Of a stretch of 35,971 bases of DNA, positions 6,521-13,275 are shown piece after piece. The stretch lies in assembly GCA_014804785.1 (NCBI GenBank), contig JAAUZD010000048.1, forward strand, positions 1 through 35,971, in the 5' to 3' direction. The DNA is from Lachnospiraceae bacterium. GTDB lineage: Bacteria; Bacillota; Clostridia; Lachnospirales; Lachnospiraceae. The notes beneath the pieces are model-generated. The model was not told the origin of the DNA. It did no database searches and saw nothing but the letters and a program-made list of their open reading frames with translations. The position numbers and the translations under genes are program-made. Each line of letters starts with the position of its first letter. Position 1 is the first letter of the stretch.

Positions 6521-7828
6521 TTAGCAATAGCCGTTAAAGAGCATTCCGCTGTAATTACTGGTCATATAGGGGTTAGCAAAATTATGACCTGGATTTTTGT
6601 ATGCGACAAGTCTTTTGTCCACATATTCCATGGGGTTCAAGGAAACCTGGTTGGTTTTCCTTAAGATGGAATTGGTAAAATCTCTGATTGTGGAAAAACG
6701 GGTTTTGTTTTCGTCGTTTAAGATGGAATGCTTGAAAGCATCGCAATCTATTGAAAGCTGTCCGTTTTTTTCGAAGGAAAAGCCTGCTTCTTCGAGATCT
6801 GCCTGATAATGGCGGGATATGTGGGACATTTCGTTTATAAGCTTCCCGCTTCGCGGGTGTGAATCAAGGTATTCAGCAGCAGCTTTGACGAAGGAATTAT
6901 AGCCGTATACCAAATTGTTGACATTTTCCGTGAGGGAATCTAAGTCTGTCTTTAAGCCGATTTCTGCTGTTTCACCTTCCGCGCTGCTGATACCGTTTAA
7001 TGTGATATCAAATATCTTGTCAATCGTAAAGTGATTAGAAGAAGCGGTACGCGGTTCGCCATCTAAAAGGAAGTGGGCATTAGAAGGCTGTCTTGACATA
7101 AAGTTGAGACCAAGATAGTCTACTGTACCGGAAAGTTTGCTGGTGGTTTCATCAGATATATGGAATATATAATCTTTGTCGCCACTCAATCCGCTGGATG
7201 TGGAGGTGAGACGAAGAGAAGATCTGCCTTTGTCGTCCTCAAAAACATCAGCATTTACGCCTATTTCGGCATTGGAGATAAGACGAGCAAGGCGTTCCTG
7301 CAGGTCGCGGTTGCTTTCTCCTCCACGGATGTTATATTGAAATTCATAATTCAGATCATTGATGTTAATGTTAAATGAATAAGCGCCCGGTGCAAGATCG
7401 GTCTTTTCTTCGGCAGGGAGAAACATTCCAAGGTTAAGCTGGCTGGAAGCTAAGGCGGTAACCTCTATATTAAAAGAAGGAGAAGTACCGCTTATATTGC
7501 TTTCACCTATGTAAGATGCGGTGGCAATATTCGGGTTGCTGGAATAGGCAGCCTTTTTGCCCAGCATTTTCGTCTCATCCAATCCGCCAAGTGATGCAAT
7601 TGTATTGCGGAGTGCTCTGGCATTTTCTTTTAAGCCTATTGCGAATGCCCGGGACTCATTGCTGGAATCCAGGAGATAAAGGGGAGATTCCTTGTTCAGT
7701 TTTACTATGGAATGGTAGATGTTGCGCAGTTCACTCTTCTTATGGGTATCATATTGAGTGGTTGATTTAGGCGCATAAGTAGTCAGATAGTGATTGTAAA
7801 CCGCATGGAGCGATGTGCCATATGCCAT
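6521..7828 (-). CDS. FliD-like flagellar filament cap / hook-associated protein
   Basis: This is a 435-residue secreted-type protein without a signal peptide, as for flagellar export substrates. It starts in a helical region (LTTYAPKSTTQYDTHKKSELRNIYHSI), as FliD does. The beta-rich middle (ATASYIGESNISGTSPSFNIEVTALASSQ; YSFNININDLNYEFQYNIRGGESNRDLQERLARLI; HFLLDGEPRTASSNHFTIDKIFDITLNGIS) matches the FliD D2/D3 pattern. The helical C-terminus (LTENVNNLVYGYNSFVKAAAEYL; FEKNGQLSIDCDAF) matches the FliD C-terminal domain. It lacks the usual N-terminal GLDxxxxV motif and is shorter than many FliD proteins, so it may be a secondary cap paralogue. AGAAAGGAGGGG precedes the ATG. Its own promoter and a leader of about 150 nt lie upstream. 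Confidence 0.7.
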   Translation of the reverse strand: MAYGTSLHAVYNHYLTTYAPKSTTQYDTHKKSELRNIYHSIVKLNKESPLYLLDSSNESRAFAIGLKENARALRNTIASLGGLDETKMLGKKAAYSSNPNIATASYIGESNISGTSPSFNIEVTALASSQLNLGMFLPAEEKTDLAPGAYSFNININDLNYEFQYNIRGGESNRDLQERLARLISNAEIGVNADVFEDDKGRSSLRLTSTSSGLSGDKDYIFHISDETTSKLSGTVDYLGLNFMSRQPSNAHFLLDGEPRTASSNHFTIDKIFDITLNGISSAEGETAEIGLKTDLDSLTENVNNLVYGYNSFVKAAAEYLDSHPRSGKLINEMSHISRHYQADLEEAGFSFEKNGQLSIDCDAFKHSILNDENKTRFSTIRDFTNSILRKTNQVSLNPMEYVDKRLVAYKNPGHNFANPYMTSNYSGMLFNGYC

Positions 7829-7861
7829 AGAATGCCCCTCCTTTCTTCCGTGAATTTAAAA

Positions 7862-7881
7862 CCGTCAACACCATTTGACGG
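7862..7881 (-). promoter_or_regulatory. Leader hairpin upstream of the FliD-like gene
   Basis: CCGTCAA (7862-7868) and TTGACGG (7875-7881) form a perfect 7-bp stem with a 6-nt loop in the transcript, some 20 nt before the ribosome site. On the transcript a little further upstream, ACAAGGAA (7900-7893) resembles a CsrA-type GGA site. The 327-bp gap 7829-8155 otherwise holds only this leader and two divergent promoters. Confidence 0.4.
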
Positions 7882-7982
7882 GAAAGTTCTTATTCCTTGT
7901 AATAGTAGCCTTTATATTAGTATATGCAAGGTGAGCAAGAAGCTTTCTGCATTAGGGCATAAAAACCTACTTTTATAAAATA

Positions 7983-8011
7983 ATTCTATCATGAGAAAGT
8001 ATGGAAGACAA
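7983..8011 (-). promoter_or_regulatory. Promoter of the FliD-like gene
   Basis: On the minus strand TTGTCT (8011-8006), a 17-bp spacer and TAGAAT (7988-7983) with a TGA extension. This is a sigma-A-type promoter; no sigma-D (GCCGATAA) element was seen. Confidence 0.65.
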
Positions 8012-8057
8012 TAGCTGTTTTAATAGGAAATTTGGGTGAAAAAATGACAAATTGCTG

Positions 8058-8086
8058 TTGACGGAAAGAGAAGGATATGTTATAGT
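8058..8086 (+). promoter_or_regulatory. Promoter of rpmG-secE-nusG
   Basis: TTGACG (8058-8063), a 17-bp spacer and TATAGT (8081-8086) preceded by TGT. It leaves a leader of about 60 nt before rpmG. Confidence 0.8.
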
Positions 8087-8155
8087 AATCAAACGAGATT
8101 AGATTTAGGTCTTTTTTTTATGCAAAAAATCCGGTAAAAGATTGGAGGAATAATC

Positions 8156-8305
8156 ATGCGTACAAGAATTACATTGGCATGTACAGAATGCAAGCAACGC
8201 AACTACAATACTACTAAAGATAAGAAGACACATCCGGACAGGATGGAGACCAAGAAGTATTGTAGATTCTGCAAGACTCATACATTGCACAAAGAAACGA
8301 AGTAG
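8156..8305 (+). CDS. rpmG: 50S ribosomal protein L33
   Basis: A 49-codon gene reading [20 protein letters not shown] and ending HTLHKETK. Cysteines at 9, 12, 36 and 39 form two CxxC pairs, so this is the zinc-binding (C+) form of L33, a large-subunit protein near the E site. ATTGGAGGA at 8141-8149 is the ribosome site. It is the first gene of the conserved rpmG-secE-nusG order. No second L33 copy lies in the window; a zinc-free paralogue elsewhere would be regulated by zinc in many Firmicutes. Confidence 0.95.
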   Translation: MRTRITLACTECKQRNYNTTKDKKTHPDRMETKKYCRFCKTHTLHKETK

Positions 8306-8332
8306 TTTGCGGAGGGCTGAAAGGAGTTAAAG

Positions 8333-8542
8333 ATGGCAGATAAGACAGCAAATAAGACATCCAAAGAGCCAAGTTTCTTCAAAGGAGTCAAGGCTGAATT
8401 TAAGAAAATTTCATGGCCCGACAAAGATTCCCTTTTGAAACAGTCCATTGCGGTTGGTTGTATTTCAGTTGTGATGGGAATCGTAATCGCAGTATTGGAT
8501 TTCTTAATGCAATGTGGCGTAAGATTCCTGACAAGTCTGTAG
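8333..8542 (+). CDS. secE: Preprotein translocase subunit SecE
   Basis: A 69-residue single-pass form of SecE, the clamp subunit of the SecYEG protein-conducting channel. After a polar N-terminus (MADKTANKTSKEPSFFK), the amphipathic conserved helix GVKAEFKKISWPDKDSLLKQ precedes one membrane span (SIAVGCISVVMGIVIAVLDF). This is the short Gram-positive type rather than the three-span enterobacterial form. The gene lies 27 bp after rpmG and 15 bp before nusG, with GAAAGGAG upstream. Confidence 0.95.
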   Translation: MADKTANKTSKEPSFFKGVKAEFKKISWPDKDSLLKQSIAVGCISVVMGIVIAVLDFLMQCGVRFLTSL

Positions 8543-8557
8543 AGTGAGGGTGATTGT

Positions 8558-9076
8558 ATGGCAGAGGCGAACTGGTATGTAGTCCATACCTATTCCGGGT
8601 ATGAAAATAAGGTAAAAGCCAATATAGAAAAAACAATCGAGAACAGACATCTGGAAGATGAGATTCTGGAGGTTCGTGTGCCCTTACAGGATGTGGTAGA
8701 ATTAAAGAATGGCGCAAGGAAGACAGTCCAGAAGAAAATGTTCCCGGGATATGTTTTGATTAATATGGTTATGAATGATGACACATGGTATGTTGTCAGA
8801 AATACCAGAGGTGTGACGGGATTTGTAGGACCCGGAAGCAAGCCGGTTCCATTGACGGAAGCGGAGATGAAGCCTCTTGGAATTAAAACAGAAAATATTT
8901 CCGTGGATTTTGCAGAAGGAGATACTATTGCGGTTGTTGCCGGTGTGTGGAAGGATACCGTCGGTGTGGTACAAAGGATGGACTTCGGCAAGCAGACGGC
9001 AACCATCAATGTAGAGCTGTTTGGCAGGGAAACACCTGTGGAAATCAGTTTTGCAGAAGTAAGAAAAATGTCATAA
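8558..9076 (+). CDS. nusG: Transcription elongation/antitermination factor NusG
   Basis: A 172-residue protein that binds the RNA polymerase clamp and couples it to Rho or the leading ribosome. The NGN domain runs from ANWYVVHTYSGYENKVKANI through KKMFPGYVLINMVMNDDTWYVVRNTRGVTGFVG. The KOW domain (about 120-172) contains EGDTIAVVAGVWKDTVGVVQRMD and ends FAEVRKMS. Length and domains are standard. It is last in the rpmG-secE-nusG unit before a leader region that precedes rplK. Confidence 0.97.
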   Translation: MAEANWYVVHTYSGYENKVKANIEKTIENRHLEDEILEVRVPLQDVVELKNGARKTVQKKMFPGYVLINMVMNDDTWYVVRNTRGVTGFVGPGSKPVPLTEAEMKPLGIKTENISVDFAEGDTIAVVAGVWKDTVGVVQRMDFGKQTATINVELFGRETPVEISFAEVRKMS

Positions 9077-9114
9077 TGGACAAAAGCATTTGGCATGGAT
9101 TAGCAGGATATTTA

Positions 9115-9143
9115 TTGCAGGCATAAGCCGGCGTAAATATAGA
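9115..9143 (+). promoter_or_regulatory. Possible promoter of rplK-rplA
   Basis: TTGCAG (9115-9120), a 17-bp spacer and TATAGA (9138-9143) lie 39 bp after the nusG stop. The match is moderate. If used, it gives a leader of about 100 nt filled with three small hairpins. Confidence 0.45.
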
Positions 9144-9160
9144 GCAACTTTACAATTAGT

Positions 9161-9232
9161 CTGCATGTAAGAATGCAGGCTGTGGGAGCAGAGACAGTTC
9201 TGCGCCATACCACGATGCAAGGATATTTGCAT
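9161..9232 (+). promoter_or_regulatory. Structured leader of rplK (three hairpins)
   Basis: Three consecutive stem-loops can be drawn. The first is CTGCAT/ATGCAG (9161-9166, 9173-9178). The second is GCAGA/TCTGC (9188-9192, 9199-9203) with an outer GG/CC pair. The third is ATGCAA/TTGCAT (9215-9220, 9227-9232), ending just before the AGGAGG of rplK. None has a U-tract. Autogenous control of the L11-L1 operon by L1 is well known in other bacteria, so this may be the binding leader, but the fold has not been tested against known families. Confidence 0.45.
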
Positions 9233-9251
9233 TATAATAGGAGGTGCCACA

Positions 9252-9677
9252 ATGGCAAAGAAAGTAGAAGGATACATTAAGTTACAGATCCCTGCTGGTA
9301 AAGCTACACCAGCGCCCCCGGTTGGTCCTGCACTTGGACAGCATGGGGTTAATATCGTTGAATTTACAAAGCAGTTCAACGCAAGAACGGCAGATAAGGG
9401 TGATTTGATCATTCCTGTTGTCATCACAGTATATGCAGACAGAAGTTTCAGTTTTGTTACGAAAACTCCCCCTGCTGCAGTACTTCTTAAGAAAGCATGC
9501 AACTTGAAATCTGGTTCAGCAGTGCCTAACAAGACAAAGGTTGCAACCATTTCCAAGGCTAAGATTCAGGAAATTGCAGAGATGAAGATGCCTGACTTAA
9601 ATGCCGCAAGCTTAGAAGCTGCTATGAGCATGATTGCTGGTACAGCAAGAAGTATGGGAATTACAGTAGAGGATTAA
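9252..9677 (+). CDS. rplK: 50S ribosomal protein L11
   Basis: A 141-residue protein of the GTPase-associated centre. The N-terminal domain has [21 protein letters not shown] and [15 protein letters not shown]. The C-terminal RNA-binding domain runs from [15 protein letters not shown] through [25 protein letters not shown] to the terminal [16 protein letters not shown]. All the usual glycines and prolines that bind 23S rRNA are present and length is standard. A strong AGGAGG precedes the ATG, and the gene is followed by rplA after 76 bp. Confidence 0.97.
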   Translation: MAKKVEGYIKLQIPAGKATPAPPVGPALGQHGVNIVEFTKQFNARTADKGDLIIPVVITVYADRSFSFVTKTPPAAVLLKKACNLKSGSAVPNKTKVATISKAKIQEIAEMKMPDLNAASLEAAMSMIAGTARSMGITVED

Positions 9678-9701
9678 TAGATATCCAAATAAAATTGTAG
9701 A

Positions 9702-9735
9702 GTGGGAGGCGATTGGGGATGCCCACGCCGATTGA
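9702..9735 (+). promoter_or_regulatory. Stem-loop between rplK and rplA (possible L1 site)
   Basis: GGCG-ATT-GGG-ATG-CCC-A-CGCC style pairing spans 9708-9729, giving a GC-rich stem with an asymmetric internal loop. An alternative stem pairs GTGGG (9702-9706) with CCCAC (9722-9726). It ends 17 nt before the rplA ribosome site. It is much more GC-rich than the flanks. A regulatory L1-binding role is plausible but not proven. Confidence 0.4.
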
Positions 9736-9753
9736 ACCATAGGAGGATTAATA

Positions 9754-10443
9754 ATGAAACATGGAAAGAAATATGTAGAGGCTGCAAAACAGATTGACCG
9801 CGCAGTGGCATATGAACCTGCAGAGGCAATTACACTGGTTAAAAAGACAGCAGTTGCAAAATTTGATGAAACAATTGAAGTGCATATCAGAACAGGCTGT
9901 GACGGACGTCATGCAGAACAGCAGGTTCGCGGCGCCGTAGTACTTCCTAACGGTACAGGTAAGACAGTCAAGGTGCTGGTATTTGCAAAGGGAGATAAGG
10001 TGAATGAAGCTGAGGCTGCCGGAGCTGATTATGTTGGCGGAGATGAACTGATTCCAAAGATTCAGAATGACGGATGGCTTGACTTTGACGTTGTTGTTGC
10101 TACACCGGACATGATGGGCGTTGTTGGACGTCTGGGTAAGGTTTTAGGTCCTAAAGGTTTGATGCCTAATCCGAAGGCCGGTACTGTTACGATGGATGTG
10201 ACAAAGGCAATCAATGATATTAAAGCAGGTAAGATTGAATACAGACTTGACAAATCCAATATTATTCATGTGCCGATTGGAAAAGCATCTTTTGAAGAGA
10301 CAAAGCTTCAGGAGAACTTTAGTGCACTGATGGAAGCAATCGTGAAAGCGAAACCTTCAGCACTGAAAGGACAGTATCTGAGAAGTATTACCGTTACTTC
10401 CACTATGGGACCTGGCGTGAAAGTCAGCGTTGCAAAATTCTAA
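9754..10443 (+). CDS. rplA: 50S ribosomal protein L1
   Basis: A 229-residue ribosomal stalk protein that also represses its own operon in many bacteria. Motifs visible are [16 protein letters not shown], the domain I strand [12 protein letters not shown], the domain [17 protein letters not shown], the conserved [21 protein letters not shown], and the C-terminal [20 protein letters not shown]. Length is standard. AGGAGGATT precedes the ATG. A terminator follows, so in this genome L11-L1 is separated from L10-L12 by an inserted gene. Confidence 0.97.
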   Translation: MKHGKKYVEAAKQIDRAVAYEPAEAITLVKKTAVAKFDETIEVHIRTGCDGRHAEQQVRGAVVLPNGTGKTVKVLVFAKGDKVNEAEAAGADYVGGDELIPKIQNDGWLDFDVVVATPDMMGVVGRLGKVLGPKGLMPNPKAGTVTMDVTKAINDIKAGKIEYRLDKSNIIHVPIGKASFEETKLQENFSALMEAIVKAKPSALKGQYLRSITVTSTMGPGVKVSVAKF

Positions 10444-10461
10444 TCTGAACTGGATGAAATA

Positions 10462-10491
10462 AGAACCGTTTCTCTTTTGGGGAACGGTTCT
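10462..10491 (+). terminator. Probable terminator after rplA
   Basis: AGAACCGTT (10462-10470) pairs with AACGGTTCT (10483-10491), extended inward by TCTC/GGGG pairs to a TTTT loop, a 13-bp stem. The following bases (ATTTGCAT) are a poor U-tract, so termination may be partial. Confidence 0.6.
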
Positions 10492-10493
10492 AT

Positions 10494-10521
10494 TTGCATA
10501 ATTGGCAGAATGTGTTATTCT
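10494..10521 (+). promoter_or_regulatory. Promoter of the CapA-family gene, close to its ATG
   Basis: TTGCAT (10494-10499), a 16-bp spacer and TATTCT (10516-10521) with a TGT extension. The -10 ends six bases before the ATG at 10528, so the start of transcription would fall at or next to the start codon. Confidence 0.5.
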
Positions 10522-10527
10522 GTCAAT

Positions 10528-11820
10528 ATGAAGAAAAGATCCAAGAAGCAGATAGCAAAAATGAATAAAAGAAGTGGCAGAACAAGGCGGAACGTCAGAC
10601 CGATGCTTGCCTTTGTATTGACGTTGTGCGGGGTGTTATCGGTTGGCATTGCGGGAATGATGATTGCCAGAATTCTTATATCAGGGGAAGGAGATGAGGG
10701 CGTGCCTGAAATTTTTGGGCATGTGGATTTCCGGATTCCCTCTGAAGAGATACAGCAGGAGCCAGAAGAAGAAATTGCTGAATCGCCCTCCCGCTATGCT
10801 GCAGAACTTTTGGATGAAGAATATAGAAGGGAAAACAATATTCTTGTATGGGAGAGCAGCGCGGAGGATACTGTGACTTTTGGGTTTGTGGGAGATTTTC
10901 TGCTGGATGATGAATATGCAATCATGGCAAATCTGTTAAGGCGGGGAGCAACCATAGAAAACGGGATATCAGAGCCTTTGCTTGCACAGATGAGGGATGT
11001 GGATATTCTGGTGGCAAATAATGAATTTCCTTTCACAGATAGAGGAACGCCTACCGAAGACAAGACCTTTACTTTCCGTGCAGACACAAGTACGGTATCT
11101 TATCTTGAGGATATGGGAGTGGATGTGGCAGTGCTTGCCAATAATCATATTTATGATTTTGGCGAAGTGGGACTTCTGGACACTTTGGACACCTTGAGGA
11201 GTGCAGGAATACCGCAGGTAGGGGCAGGCAGGAATCTTAAAGAAGCATCGGCGCCACTTTATTTCATTGTGAACGATATGAAGATTGCGGTGGTGGCAGC
11301 TACACAGATAGAAAGGCTGGACAATCCGGATACGAAAGGCGCCACGGAGGACAGTGCGGGTGTATTCCGGTGCTGGAATCCTGACAAGCTGTATGAGGTA
11401 GTGGCTGATGCGAAGGAGAACAGCGATTTCGTTATCGTTTATATTCATTGGGGAACAGAGAACCAGACGGATCCGGATTGGGCGCAGCTTGAGCAGGCAC
11501 CTAAGATTGCCGAAGCGGGTGCGGATCTAATCATAGGAGACCATTCTCATTGCCTGCAGGGAATCGCCTATTTTGGGGATACTCCGGTAATCTACAGCAT
11601 GGGAAATTTCTGGTTTAATTCAAAAACGCTGGACACGGGAATGGTAAAGGTGACCATAGACCAGCAGGGGCTTGAATCGTTCCAGTTCCTTCCCGCAATT
11701 CAGTCCGATTGCAGAACGGCTCTGGCATATGGCATAGATAAAGAAAGAATACTTGCCTATATGCGGGACCTGTCGCCTGATGTGCGTATTGATGAAGAAG
11801 GATTTGTGAGCAAAAATTAA
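10528..11820 (+). CDS. CapA-family (poly-gamma-glutamate synthesis type) membrane-anchored metallophosphatase-like protein
   Basis: A 430-residue protein. A very basic N-terminus (MKKRSKKQIAKMNKRSGRTRR) is followed by one membrane span (MLAFVLTLCGVLSVGIAGMM), then an acidic linker and an extracellular CapA domain. The domain has the strands and metal ligands of the calcineurin-like CapA fold: TFGFVGDFLLDD, DILVANNEFPFTD, VDVAVLANNHIYDFGEVGLLDTL, FVIVYIHWGTE, ADLIIGDHSHCLQG and PVIYSMGNFWFNS. CapA relatives handle anionic polymers such as poly-gamma-glutamate, but no capB or capC is nearby, so the substrate is open. Neither ATG candidate (10528 or 10561) has a good ribosome site; 10528 is preferred because the promoter sits just upstream. 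Its place between rplA and rplJ is unusual and breaks the usual ribosomal-protein cluster. Confidence 0.8.
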   Translation: MKKRSKKQIAKMNKRSGRTRRNVRPMLAFVLTLCGVLSVGIAGMMIARILISGEGDEGVPEIFGHVDFRIPSEEIQQEPEEEIAESPSRYAAELLDEEYRRENNILVWESSAEDTVTFGFVGDFLLDDEYAIMANLLRRGATIENGISEPLLAQMRDVDILVANNEFPFTDRGTPTEDKTFTFRADTSTVSYLEDMGVDVAVLANNHIYDFGEVGLLDTLDTLRSAGIPQVGAGRNLKEASAPLYFIVNDMKIAVVAATQIERLDNPDTKGATEDSAGVFRCWNPDKLYEVVADAKENSDFVIVYIHWGTENQTDPDWAQLEQAPKIAEAGADLIIGDHSHCLQGIAYFGDTPVIYSMGNFWFNSKTLDTGMVKVTIDQQGLESFQFLPAIQSDCRTALAYGIDKERILAYMRDLSPDVRIDEEGFVSKN

Positions 11821-11830
11821 AAAGATTTTA

Positions 11831-11859
11831 TTGACATGAGTCATATCATGTGGTATTTT
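11831..11859 (+). promoter_or_regulatory. Promoter of rplJ-rplL
   Basis: A perfect TTGACA (11831-11836), a 17-bp spacer and TATTTT (11854-11859), immediately after the CapA-family stop codon. It drives the L10 leader and rplJ-rplL. Confidence 0.8.
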
Positions 11860-11864
11860 AGTAA

Positions 11865-12002
11865 AGGTCGTTTGACCATGCCGAAGACAGTAGGTGCCCG
11901 GAAATGTTTTATACAGATGAGGGCGTAAGCGTACCGCCTACCGAGGAGAAGAGTTTATGTATGACAGATTCTGCCCTTCCGTCTTTGGAAGGGCATTTTT
12001 TA
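11865..12002 (+). ncRNA. L10 leader (autoregulatory 5' UTR of rplJ-rplL)
   Basis: The leader shows the hallmark pattern of the Firmicute L10 leader: AAGACAGTAGGTGCCCGG near 11884-11901 pairing with CCGCCTACCGAGGAG near 11936-11950, a purine-rich junction that binds L10(L12)4, and then an intrinsic terminator at 11972-12001. In the known family, L10 complex binding to the kink-turn-like site favours termination, giving feedback control. The assignment rests on the motif pair, position directly upstream of rplJ, and the attenuator hairpin. Confidence 0.85.
11972..12001 (+). terminator. Attenuator terminator of the L10 leader
   Basis: TGCCCTTCC (11972-11980) pairs with GGAAGGGCA (11987-11995) around a GTCTTT loop and is followed by six T residues. 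It stands 40 bp before the rplJ start, so it must be read through for expression. Confidence 0.9.
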
Positions 12003-12041
12003 ACTCCTATCGGCACCAAAATCTAACAGGAGGTAAAGAAA

Positions 12042-12608
12042 GTGGCAAAAGTTGAATTGAAACAACCTATCGTTGAAGAGATTTCCGCCAACATCAAAGA
12101 TGCGCAGTCTGTTGTTCTTGTTGATTATCGTGGACTTACAGTGGAACAGGATACAAATCTTCGTAAGCAGCTTCGTGAAGCAGGCATTACTTACAAGGTT
12201 TACAAGAACACAATGATGAACTTCGCATTTAAGGGAACTGACTGCGAAGGTCTTACACCTTATCTGGAAGGTCCCAGCGCAATTGCAATCTCCACAACAG
12301 ATGCAACAGCTCCCGCAAGAGTCCTCTGCAAATTTGCAAAGGAGGCACCCCAGCTGGAAGTCAAGGGCGGTATCGTTGAAGGCACAGCATATGATGCGAG
12401 CGGTATTGCAGAAATTGCAAAGGTTCCTTCAAGGGAAGAATTGCTTTCCAAATTGCTTGGAAGCATCCAGTCTCCTATTACAAACTTCGCTCGTGTCATG
12501 AATCAGCTGGCAGAAAAAGGCGGAGCAAGTGAATGCGAAGCACCTGTAGCAGCCGAGGAAGCGCCTGCACAGGAGGCACCAGTAGAAGAGGCACCTGCAG
12601 CAGAATAA
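12042..12608 (+). CDS. rplJ: 50S ribosomal protein L10
   Basis: A 188-residue stalk-base protein that binds L12 dimers. The N-terminal RNA-binding domain has KQPIVEEISANIKDAQSVVL, VDYRGLTVEQDTNLRKQLRE and YKVYKNTMMNFAFKGT. The central part has GPSAIAIS and VPSREELLSKLLGSIQSPI, and the L12-binding helix follows. Beyond this the protein has an extra tail of about 25 residues rich in Ala, Glu and Pro (for example APAQEAPVEEAPAAE), longer than the usual 165-175 residues. GTG is the start codon, placed by AGGAGG at 12028-12033. The leader and attenuator directly upstream make autoregulation very likely. Confidence 0.97.
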   Translation: MAKVELKQPIVEEISANIKDAQSVVLVDYRGLTVEQDTNLRKQLREAGITYKVYKNTMMNFAFKGTDCEGLTPYLEGPSAIAISTTDATAPARVLCKFAKEAPQLEVKGGIVEGTAYDASGIAEIAKVPSREELLSKLLGSIQSPITNFARVMNQLAEKGGASECEAPVAAEEAPAQEAPVEEAPAAE

Positions 12609-12683
12609 TCTCCTATCCCCACGGGATGGGAAACATTGAAACATTAAAATCGGAATCAACAATAAAAAATGGAGGAAATGAAA

Positions 12684-13061
12684 ATGGCAAAGTTATCCAC
12701 ACAGGAATTAATCGACGCTATCAAAGAGTTAACAGTATTAGAATTAAATGATCTTGTAAAAGCTTGTGAAGAAGAATTCGGCGTATCTGCAGCAGCAGGC
12801 GTTGTAGTTGCAGCAGCAGCTGGCGATGCAGGTGCAGCAGCAGAAGAGAAGACTGAGTTTGACGTAGAACTGACAGAGGTTGGTCCTAACAAGGTTAAGG
12901 TCATCAAGGTTGTTCGTGAAGCTACAGGTCTTGGACTGAAAGAAGCTAAGGACCTTGTAGATGCAGCTCCTAAGACATTAAAGGAAGGCGCATCCAAGGA
13001 AGAAGCTGATGATATCAAGGCTAAACTGGAAGCTGAAGGCGCTAAGGTTACATTGAAGTAA
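12684..13061 (+). CDS. rplL: 50S ribosomal protein L7/L12
   Basis: A 125-residue stalk protein that recruits translational GTPases. It has the N-terminal dimerisation helices ([31 protein letters not shown]), an Ala/Gly-rich hinge ([20 protein letters not shown]), and the C-terminal domain with [36 protein letters not shown] and the terminal EGAKVTLK. The start is taken as ATG 12684 because GGAGG (12670-12674) lies 9 bp upstream; an in-frame ATG at 12669 would overlap that ribosome site. It ends the rplJ-rplL unit before a strong terminator. Confidence 0.97.
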   Translation: MAKLSTQELIDAIKELTVLELNDLVKACEEEFGVSAAAGVVVAAAAGDAGAAAEEKTEFDVELTEVGPNKVKVIKVVREATGLGLKEAKDLVDAAPKTLKEGASKEEADDIKAKLEAEGAKVTLK

Positions 13062-13088
13062 TTAAAGTGATTTTATTTTAAATCATAG

Positions 13089-13134
13089 AAACAGGCTGTG
13101 CATTTGCATTATGCAGTGTATAGCCTGTTTTTTT
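13089..13134 (+). terminator. Terminator after rplL
   Basis: AAACAGGCT (13089-13097) pairs with AGCCTGTTT (13122-13130), with an inner TGCAT/ATGCA stem, and runs into a seven-base T-tract. It separates rplJL from rpoBC, although readthrough is common at this site in bacteria. Confidence 0.9.
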
Positions 13135-13164
13135 CAAAAAATTACCAAAATGGAAAAATGTTTC

Positions 13165-13193
13165 TTGACTCAATTTTTCATTTGTAGTAGAAT
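13165..13193 (+). promoter_or_regulatory. Promoter of rpoB-rpoC
   Basis: TTGACT (13165-13170), a 17-bp spacer and TAGAAT (13188-13193). It leaves a leader of about 75 nt before the rpoB ATG at 13276. Confidence 0.85.
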
Positions 13194-13275
13194 GGATAGT
13201 GCACTATTGTGGTGTGTTATGCATTTTAGCAATATAGTTGCTTCATCAAATCATAAAGAACGGGGTGAATAGTTA

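Noticed and set aside
8590-9096. 168-codon frame antisense to nusG
   Set aside because: nusG is intact on the other strand; the frame is a shadow.
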